A stretch of DNA of 64,000 nucleotides, taken from contig SIJG01000015.1 of the NCBI GenBank assembly GCA_023374025.1, forward strand, positions 1,902,697 through 1,966,696, given 5' to 3'. Shown here in pieces: positions 39,930-52,111 of this stretch (positions within the stretch are counted from its first letter, which is position 1; every line of letters begins with the position of its first letter). The stretch is from Heterodera schachtii (taxonomy: Eukaryota; Nematoda; Chromadorea; Rhabditida; Heteroderidae). A model generated the notes under the pieces. It had not been told where the DNA came from. It saw only the letters and a program-made list of their open reading frames with translations, and did no database searches. The translations under genes and the position numbers were made by a program.

Positions 39930-40028
39930 CAAAATTAAATAATTAATTAAAATTCTTTCAAATAATTATTATGCTAAACGATTGTTTAATTGTCTCCATT
40001 ATGGCACCTTTGCGACTAATTAATTATG

Positions 40029-41908
40029 CTAATTGGACATCGTCAACATTTGCTTTTTCTTCTCCACTTCCTCCACAAAAATTGATAAAGCTTTGCCGTA
40101 AGCAGCTGCAAATTCAGTGCCAAGGGACGTAAAAACATTTTCATCTTTCTAAATTAAAATATAAAATGAATTTTAATTCGCTTTTGTCCCACCTTTTGCT
40201 GTGCCAAAAAAGCGGTGCAAAACCGAGGAAAGTGTCGCGTTGAGTTCAGCAGTTCGCCGTACTCGGCCAGGTCCAACTCCAAGTCGTCCGTGTAGTAGCG
40301 ACTGACTGTGCCGCGCGTGTCGTCCGCCTCGAGCCCAGCGGCACACTTTTGGTCGATCAGTTGCATCTTCAAATATGGAAATGATTGAGATGACAATATT
40401 TTTATTTATTTTTTTCCCATCTTGGCTTGCTGATCAATCGGACTGGGAGTTTCAGTTTTCCAAAAATGCAACTTTTTTTTTGTCAATTTTGCTTTTTGAA
40501 AAAATTCTTCAATAAAAGGCACCGCTTTTTTGACAAAAAAATAATAAGAAAAGTTTGACTTTTCAGTGTAAAATAAAAGTTTATTAAGTTTCATTCAAAA
40601 GATTAAAATTTTTTAAAAACTCGAATGAGTGAAAAATAGTTTTCACCGTTTAATTTATTTCATAGAAAAATATTATTTTAAATTTTAATTATGTAATTAG
40701 TGATGTCCCGTCCGCTTCTCCTCGCCCTTACCCTGGCATGCAAAGTGCACGCTTGGAAGCGGCACCGCAAGTCCTGCTGGTGGTAATTGGCCGCCTCCGT
40801 TGCGCTGAAGCCGCGCGTCTCCGCCAACTCGCGGTCAATGTCAATGCTTCGCTTGGCCGCCTTTGAGCAGGCGGCGTGGAAATGAAAGTGCGCATTTGTG
40901 GCGCTGAAGTGAAGGAACAAAGAGAAATTTAGCAAATTATTTAATTCGATTCTTTTTTTATTATTATTTTCAAAGCGATGCAATTCATTCATAAAAATAT
41001 TAATTGAAAGCCCAATTAATTTGATCGGTTTGTGTATTCAATCAAATTATCATTAGGCTTTTAGGCTTTTCCCGGGTATTTTTGCTTCTCTTTCCGATTT
41101 ATTCCAATTAAAAATGCCTTCTTTATTTTATACTTTAGGCAATTCATTGCGCGCTCAAAGTCCTCGCGGTGTTTAAGACAAATGTGCGATTGGGGCGAAT
41201 GGGCCATTTGCTGGACGAAACATTCGCGCTGAACGCAGCAGCGACGGTCGTGGACAAGACGACAGAATCGGGACAAGGCACTCGGCGAGGAGGACAGCAG
41301 CGGGTCGATCGGAAAATCGAAGAATTGGGTCAGGTAGGAGAGGCCGAACTCCTCCTGAAAGTGGGGGAAGAACGAAATGTCATGACGAGGGACATCGGCA
41401 CTCGCCAAGCTTAAATTGCGAAAAAAAATGCCAACGGAAGATTATTACGGCCAAAATTAAAATTACGAAAAGAATGCCAATGGGAAACGTACGGATTAAA
41501 ATGCTAAAAAAGAATGCCAAGGGGACAGCGTACGGATTAAAATGCCAAAAAAGAATGCCAAGAGGACATAGTAAAAAATAATGCCAAGGGGAAAATGCCA
41601 AAAAAATAAGAATATCAAGGGGACAATGTACGTCCTTCGTTTAAAACTTCGGCATGACATCCATTCAGAATCATTGGCATTATTAATGAATGAGTCACCT
41701 CAAAATCGCGCGCGAATTGTGCGCCACAAAGCGCCTCACAATGGTACTCCACGTCATAATACAAATAATTCGGCGAATCATTGGGGACAAAATTTGTGGC
41801 GGAAACCGTCGACCTTCGCCTCCTCAGAACGACTTTCTGCTGGGGACGCGACTGAGCTGAACAATTTGTTAATTGCATGCAATTATTGGACGGATGGATA
41901 ATATGCAT
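40029..41908 (-). CDS. Cysteine-rich nematode protein of unknown family
   Basis: Five exons in phase: 41699-41908, 41134-41354, 40732-40903, 40193-40366 and 40029-40148, giving 298 residues from ATG at 41908. About 14 cysteines are spread along it, mostly in pairs (CEALC, RRCCVQREC, RCRFQAC), with helical charged stretches between them. The cysteine pattern suggests disulphides and an extracellular protein, but no signal peptide is seen at this ATG; an upstream exon could supply one. It runs tail to tail with the FMO remnant. The family is not recognised. Confidence 0.7.
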
Positions 41909-43281
41909 TTACTTCCGAAATAATAAAAAAGGCATTTATTTCACCAAAACAGAAATTTCTTAAACCCCCCCCCCCCCTCTGAGAAAAACTGCTCTTTTAA
42001 GGAACTTTTCAAAGTGCTTCCGAAAGTACCAGAAATCGGAAAACTAATTACGACGGCAAAATTCGAAGTCAAAAAATCGGAAAGCGTAATTCAAAATTTC
42101 TGTAAATCTAAAAATTCAATCTGCCTGTATCCCTGACGTGACAAGGAATTTGAAGAGATACAAATGTAATGGCAAAAGATGAAAAAGCGATTACCAAAAA
42201 TGCAAAGCCAAACGACCGAAGCAATTAACACCGAAGTCCATCTCATTAACTGTGAAAACATTCACAATAGCTCAAAAGCTTAAATGGTAATTAATGTTTT
42301 TCGCCCTAAGATCAGTTTTTACTGGCGACAAAAATTAAAATTCGAAAAATGCCCGCAAGTGAAAAGAACTTTTGCCCCTCAAAGGGAATCGTCGGAAATT
42401 AAAAATGGATTTAATATTTAAAAAAGTGTGGGAAAAATTCCACACAAACGCATGGAGAGAATGTGTTGATACAATCTGATAATTATTGAGAGAGAAACGG
42501 ACAAATCCCGTGGACATTTGAAGAATAAAGATCAATTAAAATTAAATTTTATTAATTTTAATTTTAAATAATTTATTTTTTGTAAATTTTTCAAGATTTC
42601 AATATATTACTCTAATCTTCTCCGTTTTATTATTTTGCTCAAATTATTATTTAGTTAACAGTTTGTTTATTTTTATGCAATGCTTAATTCATACACACAA
42701 ATTTATTTTATTTGAGAAGGCCAAATAAATGTAAAAGCAAATTAATTCTTTATAAAATACACGTATTTGTATTCATATTTTTTTGTTTAATTTAATGTTT
42801 GTAAATTGATTTATATGCTATAATACCAAATGATTTTCATTTTTACATTTTTTATGAATAAATTTTAGTTTCATTAATATAGTTTTCAATTTTTTATAAT
42901 ATAATTTTTCGAATGATTCAACAAATAAATGATGGCAAAGGACAGCGAATTTTGTCCTTTCTTTTTTTATGCTTTTATTTAAAAATAATTTTCGCTGAAT
43001 TTAGAGGTAATAAAGAAATTGTTCCATTCATAAATTTTGTTTATTTTTAGAGAATGGTAATGCTTTTGCCTCACCATTAAAAAGAATCGCCACACCGCGC
43101 CAATTAAACGGTTCTGTGCCAAGTTAAATTTAGCTTTTTTTTTTTACTCTAAAATTCATTAATTCATTTTGAAGTTGGCGAATTAAGCCGAAAATTGTCA
43201 TCTCAAAAAAATCAATTGCCAAAAAGTGGTGAAAGATTGAGCAAAAAATGGTGCCAATGCGGACGATCAGAAATAGAGAAA
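41909..43281. other. AT-rich intergenic region
   Basis: Divergent promoters of the cysteine-rich gene and the kinase probably lie here. A C run is at about 41966-41977. No supportable exon. Confidence 0.5.
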
Positions 43282-45839
43282 ATGAAACCAATGGCACTGA
43301 TCAATTTTGAAGACAAACAGCCAATTGAACTTTTATATCAAAAAAAGAGACTTGGCAAAGGGTCGTACTCAGAAGTTGGTAAAATGTAAAGAGAAATAGA
43401 ATTATTAAATTTAATGAAAAATTAAAGTTTTTGCTTTTAAATGATGGCACTTTTAAGGTTTTGCATGCGAACATAAGAAAAATTGGAAATAAAATTTACA
43501 ATAAATGCGTGGCACTGAAAATGACAAAAAAAGATTTGACAGTCAGTGACTGGCAAAAGCATGTCAAGGAGTGGAAAATTCAGAGATCATTCGACAGTTT
43601 CAACGAAACGAAACGGGCACACATTGTCAAATTAATTGCATAGTAATAAGGGGGTATTTAAGACTAAATGAGCATAATTATGAGCTAAATTTGTTAATAT
43701 TTACCAAAGTAAATTTGATAATGTAATATATATTGCTAGTTAAAAGCTAAATAATTATATTTGTTCCTCCAAATGCCGTACTGACTTTGCATTCGTTTGA
43801 ATTGGTCAATTAATATTTTCCAGCGGATTTCACAAAATGAACGGAAGAGATTCTGTGTTCTCAATTCTCGAGTTGGGCAATGGCGATCTGATCAGAAGGA
43901 TGAAGCAAAAGCGAATCGAATGGCTGCGGAACAAAGTTCAAGCGGGTGACCGTCGTTTGATGCCGACCATTCGGCAACTCGTCGAGACGGTGCGCGACTT
44001 GCACCGAAGTAAGTGGACGAAAGGCCACAATTATTGAAATAAATTGAAAATTTGCAATTAATTTAAATTTAGAAGTGATGCACTTGGACATGAAACCACA
44101 AAATCTGGTATTTGTGCACGAGCGACAAAAATCGGTGATGAAAGCCATCGATTTTGGCTCCGCCCAATTCATCGACGAAGACGGCGAATTGGGCAAAGGG
44201 ACGGAAACGGCAAACGCATGCAAATGGATGGTGATCAACGACCCGGTGACCACAAAAGTGTACCAAGCAAGTGTCCAATCATTGGAGGAGGGGGGGGGGG
44301 ACAAATTGTCAATCATTGGGGGGGGGGGTGACAAAGTGTCACTCATTGGGGTGGGGGGGGGGAGGCGACAAAGTGTCCAATCATTGGAGGGGGGGGGGGG
44401 GGGAAAAATTTTAAATAATTGGGGGGGGGGGAAAAAGGGCCCCCCATTGGGGGGGGGGGGGGGAGGCGACAAAGTGTCCAATCATTGGAGGAGGGGGGGG
44501 GGACAAATTGTCAAGCATTGGGGGGGGGGGTGACAAAGTGTCACTCATTGGGGTGGGGGGGGGCGACAAAGTGTCCAATCATTGGGGGGGGGGGGGCAAA
44601 GTGCCAAATAATTTGGGGGGGGACAAAGTGTCAAATCATTTGGAAGGGGACGACAAAGTGTCAATAATTGTGGGGGGCGGCAAAGTGCCAATAATTTGGG
44701 GGGACAAAGTGTCAATAATTGTGGGGGGCGGCAAAGTGCCAATAATTTGGGGGGGGGGGCAAAGTGTCACTCATTGGGGGGGGGGATGACAAAGTGTCAC
44801 TCATTGGGGGGGGGACAAAGTGTCAATCATTGGGGGGGGGGACAAAATGTCAATCATTGGGGGGGGGACAAAATGTCAATCATTGGGGGGGGGGAAGGGC
44901 GGCAAAGTGCCAATCGAAAGCTTATTGATAGTTTAGAGCCCCGAACATCACAACCAATGCAATTGGAAGTATGAGCCGGAGAAAGAACGAGCAATGCAAT
45001 TGAGTGCAAAATCGGACATTTGGGGCATTGGCATCATCATTTATGAAATGGCCTTTTTTGGATTGGAATTCGGAAATATGCGACAAAACATCCAAAAAAA
45101 TTATTCATTTTTAGAGGTGGGCTTAGTTGAAATGATAAAATATTCAATTTTTTAAATTTAACTTTAGAAGAATCGACAAAATTTCATCCGATGGCTTTGG
45201 ATTTTTTACACACAAAACGATGACAAAATGTTGAGGAAAGAAATGGAGCATTGGGACGACTTCTACACAATTTTCTTCACGATTTTGTGCATTCGACTGC
45301 AATTTCCACGCATTTTTCATCTGATCAATGTCACTTTGAAAACAAAAATTATATTTTAAATTTTATTTAATTATTTTATTTTGTATTTTTACCGATATTA
45401 AATTTAATTATCCGTTTCTCCACAGGCAATTTTGGTCTATGAGCCCGAGAAGAGGCCGACCGCGAATGGCATTTTGGCCTTTTTGGACGGAAAGTGTCAT
45501 TTCGAGTTAATGCGCAGTAAAACTTCGCGGCTTTTCCCTTGGCTTGGCATGGACAAATTGAAAGCCCACCTTGAGGAAAAGCGCAAATTGTTCAGAGAAG
45601 AACTCGCAAAAATAGAAGATAAAAGCAAAGAATCAGTGGAAAGAAAAATTGACGAGACGGAGAGACTTTTGTGGATGGCATCGCTAAAGGAATGGAAGCC
45701 GAGCGAAAGGCTTTGGAAAGTGCCGTGTGACACGGGCAAAGCCAAAACGAAGCCGAACAGAGTGTGGACGACGAGGACAAAGGCGGAGAAGGGCGAAGCC
45801 AAAAAAGCCGAGGGGGAGAAAAACGGTGGGGAAAAATAA
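43282..45839 (+). CDS. Divergent serine/threonine-type protein kinase
   Basis: Seven exons in phase: 43282-43374, 43458-43642, 43824-44008, 44073-44266, 44970-45116, 45168-45329 and 45426-45839, giving 459 residues. The glycine loop is GKGSYSEV (25-32) and the ATP-binding lysine is Lys52 in VALK. The catalytic loop HLDMKPQN (158-165) has Asp160 in an HLD version of HRD, and the magnesium motif is DFG (181-183). The helix F motif is KSDIWGIG and the closing Arg is in YEPEKRP. The activation segment is long and the C-terminal tail is a Lys/Glu-rich helix. All catalytic residues are present, so it is probably active. DFGSA and the HxD loop recall Mps1/TTK-like kinases, but I cannot place the family. 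Intron 4 uses a GC donor and carries a G-rich minisatellite. Confidence 0.85.
44270..44905. repeat. Intronic minisatellite with long G runs
   Basis: About 20 imperfect units of the form caaagtgtcaatcattgg followed by 8-14 G, some shortened to aaagtgccaataattt. It fills most of the kinase intron 44267-44969. The glycine-rich open frames over it are artefacts; exon phase is restored only by removing the whole block. Confidence 0.9.
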
Positions 45840-45899
45840 TAAAATTGACATAATCTAAGTGAAACGGATAATTATCTCAATTTAGCCAAATTGAACAAA

Positions 45900-47893
45900 A
45901 TGTTGGCCAATCTTATGAAGAGCATTGGCCTGACTTTGTCGCCGAGCATTCAAAACGCAAATGAATCAATTGAAATGAAATTTGAGGGGACTTTTGAAAA
46001 TTTGCAAGATTCATTCTATAATCGGAGTTCAAAGGTATGTACACTACTTATAAGATAATATAATCCAAATTATTACAATTATAAGCAAATTTCTTCAATT
46101 TTATTGCTTTGGCCCTTAGAAGGGGGCGGGGCGACATTTTCCCGAATTGTAAGTGCCAAATTCGATTTCTAACCATGCCCACCGTATGCAGCCACCGTTC
46201 GTGGCACTTTAAATCCGAAAAAGACCTAACCATGAAAAAGTTTCATGAATATCTACTACAAATATGTTATAAAATTTTATATTAATTAAAATAAATATTT
46301 AATCTTTGTTCATTTTAAAACTTTAATTGCATTTTTCGGCATTTTGTTCAAAAAAGCTTAAATTTACCATCGTAAACGGTGATGCCTTATGAGATGGGCA
46401 TGGCAAGGGATTTATGCGAGGCAAAGCTCGAAGAAACCGATTAAGCAGAAAAAAATTATTTAATAAATTAATGAGAAATCCAAACTTTACAATTTTGCCA
46501 AAATTTTCAGCAGCCCTTTGATCAGAGTAACCAAATTGTTAGCCTTTTGTTGGAAATAGGCTACAGAAATTTATTAGAACATCTTGATTCCATAATTGAA
46601 CGTTACGAAAGCGATGCCGAAATGCTGAAAAAGGTTGTGGTCATAGTCAGCGGAAGGTTGGACTCGGAATGGAAGAAAATAAATGAATTGGCATCCAAAT
46701 ACGAAGAGGAGGAGGCGGAGGAGGAAGAGGACGAAGAAGAGGAGGAAGAAGAAGAGGAGGAGAAAGAGGAAGCGGAAAGTGAGACCGAAGAAGAGAAAGA
46801 AGAGAGCAAAAATGAATCGACTGAGGAGATGGAAGAACAAGAAGCAAAGAAAGAAGGGGAGGAAGTGAAAAAAAAGCCTGAGGAAGAGAAAGAAGAGGGC
46901 CAATTTGTGTTCAATGAGAAGGAGGAGGAAGAGGAAGAAGAGAAGAAAATGGAAAAGGAGACTGGGGAAAAGGTGAGCCAAAAGGAGGGTAAAGAGGAGG
47001 AGGAGGAAGAAGAGGAAGAAGAGGAGGAAGAAGAGGATGAGGAGGAGGAAGAAGAAGCAGAAGAGGAGGAAGAAGACGAGGAGGAGGAGGAAGCGGTTGA
47101 GAAATGTTGTTGGTACACGAAGACCATCGAACAGATAAAAGCAGTGTATTTGTATGAGCTGATTTACAAACATTTTCTCGCTGAATTGGAAAACAATGCT
47201 ACAGACAATTCAGTAAGAAAATTGACAATTAATAATTAATCATATTTCTATTGTTAATTTTTTGCTTTCATTTTTATTTGTATTTTTTTTTATCAGTTTA
47301 ATGACTCTCCGCGGGCACTTTTTCTGCGCGATTGGCTGCTGGCAATTTTGGACAATTTGAAAAGATTTCACGCAAAAACGGAAAACGGCATTTTAGAAAC
47401 ACTTGAGCAGAAGCGGAGACAATTTGAGAAAAAGTTGGAAGAAATTGAAAAACGGAGGGCGGAAAAAGCGGAGAAAAGAATGAACGAATTCACTGAATAT
47501 TTAGCCGAATTGGAGGAAGAAAATGAGCAAAAAAAGCGAAAAGAGGAGGAGAAAAAGAAAAAAGAGGAAAGAGAAAAGGAGGAAAAGGAAAAAACGGACA
47601 AAAAGGAAAAAGGGGAGAAAGAAGGAAAAACAAAAGCCATCGAAAAATTAGTCAATAAAGAAAACGAAGTGGTGAACATTGGCAATTTTGAAAACGGACA
47701 AATGGCCAAAAAAGAAAAGGAAAAGCATTTTGAAGAGGCAAAGAAAGAAAAGAAATTTCTGATGGAAAAAATCATAGAGGAGAATAAGCAAATGAAAAAG
47801 GAATATGAAAAAAAGAAAAGCATAGTGGAAAACGGGCTGAAATTGGGCGAAATGATGGCACAGAAAATTGGCGAATTCGCAAAAATAATTTAA
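45900..47893 (+). CDS. Glu/Lys-rich coiled-coil protein
   Basis: Three exons in phase: 45900-46034, 46511-47212 and 47297-47893, giving 477 residues. A short N-terminal domain (about 80 residues) and a middle segment (CCWYTKTIEQIKAVYLYEL) are normal sequence. A Glu run of over 100 residues separates them, and a Lys/Glu alpha-helical region makes up the C-terminal half. There is no signal peptide. The ATG lies 60 bp after the kinase stop and 14 nt after a tttag acceptor with no upstream exon, the layout of a trans-spliced downstream operon gene. Function unknown. Confidence 0.75.
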
Positions 47894-48588
47894 TTATTTT
47901 TTGTATTGGGAATTATCTTTTTTGACTGAACATTTATTTATTTGATAGATTGTCGCGCTTCGTAAAACTGCTGTAGTTGGCAGGAAAAAGAAATGTTTGC
48001 TAGTGTTGTCTTTTGAAATTGAAAGTCAAATAAGCTAATTTACCCAATTAATTAATAACATTCATTTTTTTGCCACCCATTCATTTTTTTCTCTGTGCCT
48101 TCGCCGGCAATCCGAGAAGGTGCTAATTCGTATCTCACCGTCGGCACTTTGTCTTATTGCCCTGCCATTGAGCTACCGAAGGCAACAGCCCTTTTTATGC
48201 ATAAAAAAATGGCAAATAAGCCAAAGAATTTTCCTGCAAAGTTTCAACCCAAATACTGAAACTGAACCATGCATGTTATTATAAAATCCGCCTTGAAGGT
48301 TTTAAACATTTTGCCCTCTCTGTAAAATAGGTAAATGCCACTAATTAAACCACTTTTCCCTAATTTATTGTCTCCTTTTCCGCTGCTTTTGGCCATTTCT
48401 CTTTGTCTTAACAGTTAATGCCCCCCCCCCAAATTCATTCATTCATTCGTCGGTTTGTTGTTGTAATATTCCGTTGTCAGCTGTCGTCGCATTTCTTTGC
48501 TGCCCTTTCATTCGTTTGTCGGCTGTTAAAGTGAAGGAATTGGGCCAAAAATACGCTTTTCACTGCTTAATTCGGCCTCTTTTTGCAA
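47894..48588. other. Intergenic with tRNA-like segment
   Basis: AT-rich apart from the tRNA-like block. A C run lies at about 48421-48430. The 5' untranslated region and promoter of the CCDC102 gene are expected here. Confidence 0.4.
48096..48184 (-). repeat. tRNA-like sequence, probably pseudogene or SINE
   Basis: On the minus strand the ends pair as a perfect acceptor-type stem (GCCTTCG with CGAAGGC). The 5' end continues GTAGCTCAATGGCAGGGC, a typical D-arm. The T-arm is degenerate and the middle does not fold into a clear anticodon arm; total length is 89 nt. A functional tRNA is unlikely. Confidence 0.4.
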
Positions 48589-50526
48589 ATGGCCAATGCA
48601 AACGGAGGAGAAACGGAGCAGCCAAAGCAAGCGGAGAAGAAGCCATTCTGCGCAGTTTATGGGGTGGGCAAAAATGAGCAGCAGTCGAACGAATTGGCAA
48701 CTGCGAATTGTCGAAGAGGAGGAGGTCATTAATAAACTAATTAGACGGAATTAAATGATAATTTATTTTAATTTAAATTCTAAAAAGTGACGACCAATTT
48801 TCAACAGGAAATCGCACAAACATTCACATTGATCAGCAACAATATGATGAGAACAGTTACTTAAGCGTGAACAGAACGCAGCATATTTTTGGATGGAGTG
48901 ACGAGGAGGGACGACGAGAATTGGGTGAACAGTTGGGGAAAGGCACCCGCCCCCCGGGGGGGGGGGGAGGGGGTGGCACAGAATTCCGAGTTTCGACTTC
49001 CGACATTTTTGGGGTCGGAATTCCGACTTCCGACATTTTTGGGCTCGGAATTCCGACTTCCGAAAATTTTTGGTGTCTCGGAATTCCATCCCTGGATGGC
49101 ACCCATTCATTAACGTTTTTGTCTTCCCTAAAAACCAATTTGCCGAAGTGCCAATATTTGGATTTTAAATTTTATGAATTTTGATAATTAGCCGCGTTTT
49201 AAAATTTAATAAAACACTCATTTTGGCCTTTCCTTAACAGCACAACGAAACATCGACGATTTACTCGCAGACAATGAACAGCAACAAAATGCCATCACAA
49301 CGCTTTCACCGTTCCGCGTATTTACGACGCTGACGCATTGTGAAAACGCCGATTGGGACGAACTGAGGGAAGTGCGAGTGCGCGAGTTGTCCGAAGTCAG
49401 TGCACGGACGGACGGACAGCCCCTAATTAAGAATCAAAAGATTAATGGGGGATTAGTAAAATCAAATTTAGCAGCCTTATGACCGGATAGGCACCGATCC
49501 GACACCTAATATCATATAAAGTTTAAAATTTTTGAAAATTAGCACGGAAATGCGAAAAGGAAAAAAAGGGTCTTCAATGTTTTTTTTGCCCATTTTGCAA
49601 AAATTTTGGTCGACCTTAAAATTGGTTTATTTTTGACTCAAATCACTTTTTTTGATCGGTGTCACAGCTCTATTTTTTTATTGCATATTATTAATTTATT
49701 CAATAAATGTAAATAGAACAGAATTGCTTTTATGCGAGCGAATTTATGTGTTTTTTTAAACTCGAGCCTGGCCCGGTGGTGCCTGAAATTGACCAGGCTT
49801 ACTAGGCTTAGGAAAGTCTGGATTTTGAAATAGAGTAGCTTCGGCTCACCACATATATAATTTTTATAAAACTTTAATTATGAAGATTGTGAATATTTTT
49901 AAATGATCTTTAATAGTAATTTAAAATTAAAATACTTTTTTATTTTTAATTTTTAAAATAATAATTTGGCTTTAATTTGATCACTTGCACTTTTCGTAGT
50001 TCGTCTCATAGCACTGGAAAAAAGCCTAGTTTCGGTCGACCGCTTTTGAAAAGTCCCCAGACTTAATGAAAACAATTATTTAATTTTAAGGCTCGCCAAA
50101 GAGTTATGTTCATGGAGAATACGATGAGATGGTAAATAATCATAATTAATTTTAATAATATTTAATTTTAATAAAAAAATTTTTATTTCCGGTGGCTCTC
50201 CGCCGCGGAACATTGGCGCGAAAAATGGCTAAAACTGAAAAGCGAGCGGAGCCGACTCAGAGAGGAAAATTTGCGACTGCGAAATGCGTTGGCATTCGCA
50301 AAGGCACGCGCCGTTTTCTTTCTTTTTTTCAACATTTTGCCGTTTTTAGGTTGAACTTATCGGCCAAAAAAATTGCGAGAATTCTTCCGGCGAATCGGCC
50401 AAAAATATTCATAAAAATGGAAAATTAATTTCTTTTTCACCAAAAATTGACAATTTGCAAAAAAATGCGAAAATAATTCAAAAAGAAAACGAAGAATTTG
50501 GAAGGAGAAGAAGAAGGACAATTTGA
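48589..50526 (+). CDS. CCDC102-like coiled-coil protein, short form
   Basis: Six exons in phase: 48589-48724, 48808-48942, 49241-49395, 50091-50131, 50192-50312 and 50350-50526, giving 254 residues. The diagnostic block of CCDC102A/B is clear. ADWDELREVRVRELSEARQR runs directly into an EN-TMRWW motif, then HWREKWLKLKSERSRLREEN. The long C-terminal coiled coil of vertebrate CCDC102 (about 550 residues) is absent; a short Asn/Lys-rich tail follows. CCDC102 proteins are linked to actomyosin or centrosomes in animals. The intron at 48943 uses a GC donor and the intron 50132-50191 contains no AG at all, yet MRWW fixes the junction. Large introns hold tandem repeats. Confidence 0.85.
48949..49090. 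repeat. C/G run and short tandem repeat in CCDC102 intron
   Basis: A cccccgggggggggggg block (48949-48975) is followed by three near copies of a roughly 30-bp unit, ggaattccgacttccgacat plus ttttgggg (48990-49085). Spurious proline-rich frames overlap it. Confidence 0.75.
49396..50090. other. Long intron of CCDC102 gene
   Basis: AT-rich with no additional exon. The middle (about 49720-50040) contains loosely repeated tagtttcgg/taggctt segments of unknown nature. Confidence 0.4.
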
Positions 50527-52111
50527 CCATCGGCGGAATGACAAAATGACAACAACATTCAAAATCGAAATGTTCTTTATCTTTTGCTCTTTAGGCATGA
50601 AAATTTGATGAAAAAAGTAAGAAAAACGAAATAAAATCTTGGTTTTTTCTCTTAAAAATTGACTAAGACTACGGCAAAATGAGAGAATTACTAAGAAAAA
50701 CAAAGAAATAATTATTAGCCTTTTCTCTGCGCATTTTTATTGGCTTTATTTTTTCATTTTTTTGTTTCTCACCAATGTTTTAAATTTGCTTTCTCTGTTT
50801 TTTATTATCATGTCTAAAAATTTATCGGCGGCGTTATAGCAATTTTATTATTATTTTTAACTAAAATTTTTAATTTTTGTCGGTAAAAAATTCATAATTA
50901 AAAAATATATGTGTATATGTAGCATTTTGGCTCAAAACTGAAAAAGGCTTTCTATAAAACAAAATAAAAAAAATTGCAAAAAATAAAAAAATAAAAAAAT
51001 ATTTATATAATTAAAAATAAATGCGATTTCTTTCATTTTCGCCTTTTAATTTGACTGGCGAAATTGTTATTCCGAAGCAAATCGCCGGCAGTGTTTTGAC
51101 TAAACTCCTTTCGCTTTGTAACTTTTGTCCGCCGTCTCGTCACTTTCAGCGGATGATTTGTGCCAAAAGGGCACCTTCCGTCATTTTCGGCATGACTGAA
51201 TGAATGGCGCCGCATTCAGCAACGAAGAAAACAATGGCTATTTTTGTGTGCAAAAAGCGGGAAAAATATTTGGCGATTAGGGAATATTATAAGCACAAAA
51301 GAAAAGAGATTTGATATAATTAATGCGTTTGAATGCTGCATTAATTAATTATTTAATTGGAATGACCCTCGAAATTATTGACCATTCATTCATTTTCCAA
51401 TTAAAAATGAATTGTTTCTTCGCACCAATGAAAAAAAACGAAACGAGATCGGAAAAAAGGAGAAAATAATGAAAGTGAACGGTTAGTAAGAAAACAAAAA
51501 AAAAGGAATATGAACAATGCTAAATTATTAAAAAAATTTAACATTTCCTTTTAATTTATTTTTTGCCGCGCGGCAGTGACTCGGCTAATTTTTGTCTTGC
51601 CTTTCTGATAACAGATTTTGAAGCCAATCCGTACACAAATTAATTCAATTTTTTATGCATTAATTTTTAAGGTTGGTTCAATTTTTTTTATTGTCATATG
51701 ATTATTAAATTTACAGGTGCCTACGCAAAATCAGAGTTTTATTTGCATTTTCTAATTGTGGGAATTTTGAAATTAAAAAACCTTTTTTTTCGTATTGTAT
51801 TTATTATTTATTGTTTGAAAAAACAACAACGAATCCTCACCATGGGAACGAACATTTTTTTGTTTGTTTGTTCACCTTTCACAAAATGCTCAAAAATGGG
51901 AAAAATAATAAAAAATAATTTTTGTGCCTTCTCCCCACTAAATTTTCGTTTGTTTATCTTTCCTCCGCGAGTGTGCCGAAAAATTTAAATGAAATGGCCA
52001 AAAATGCTATAAAAGCAACCTTAAGTTGTTGCTTTCTATCACAGCCAACTCATCATTACCGACACTAACAAATAAGCTTGGATTTGTCTGCAAATCATTA
52101 GGAAATTAAAA
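50527..52111. promoter_or_regulatory. Intergenic region with TATA element for the eight-Cys peptide gene
   Basis: A clear TATA box (ctataaaag) lies at about 52008-52016, roughly 100 bp before the ATG at 52112. A plausible start site follows near 52045 (tcacagccaactcatc). The remainder is AT-rich; an isolated frame at 51021-51203 has no recognisable features. Confidence 0.55.

Noticed and set aside
44075..44974. Gly-rich frames extending the kinase exon through G runs
   Set aside because: Kinase homology resumes at 44970 in phase only if the block is spliced out.
46574..47173. Long Ser-rich and Leu/Phe-rich frames opposite the Glu-rich gene
   Set aside because: They are complements of GAG/GAA codons; the plus-strand exons have splice sites and consistent phase.
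48096..48184. Functional tRNA gene
   Set aside because: The acceptor stem and D-arm are good, but the T-arm and anticodon arm do not fold properly.
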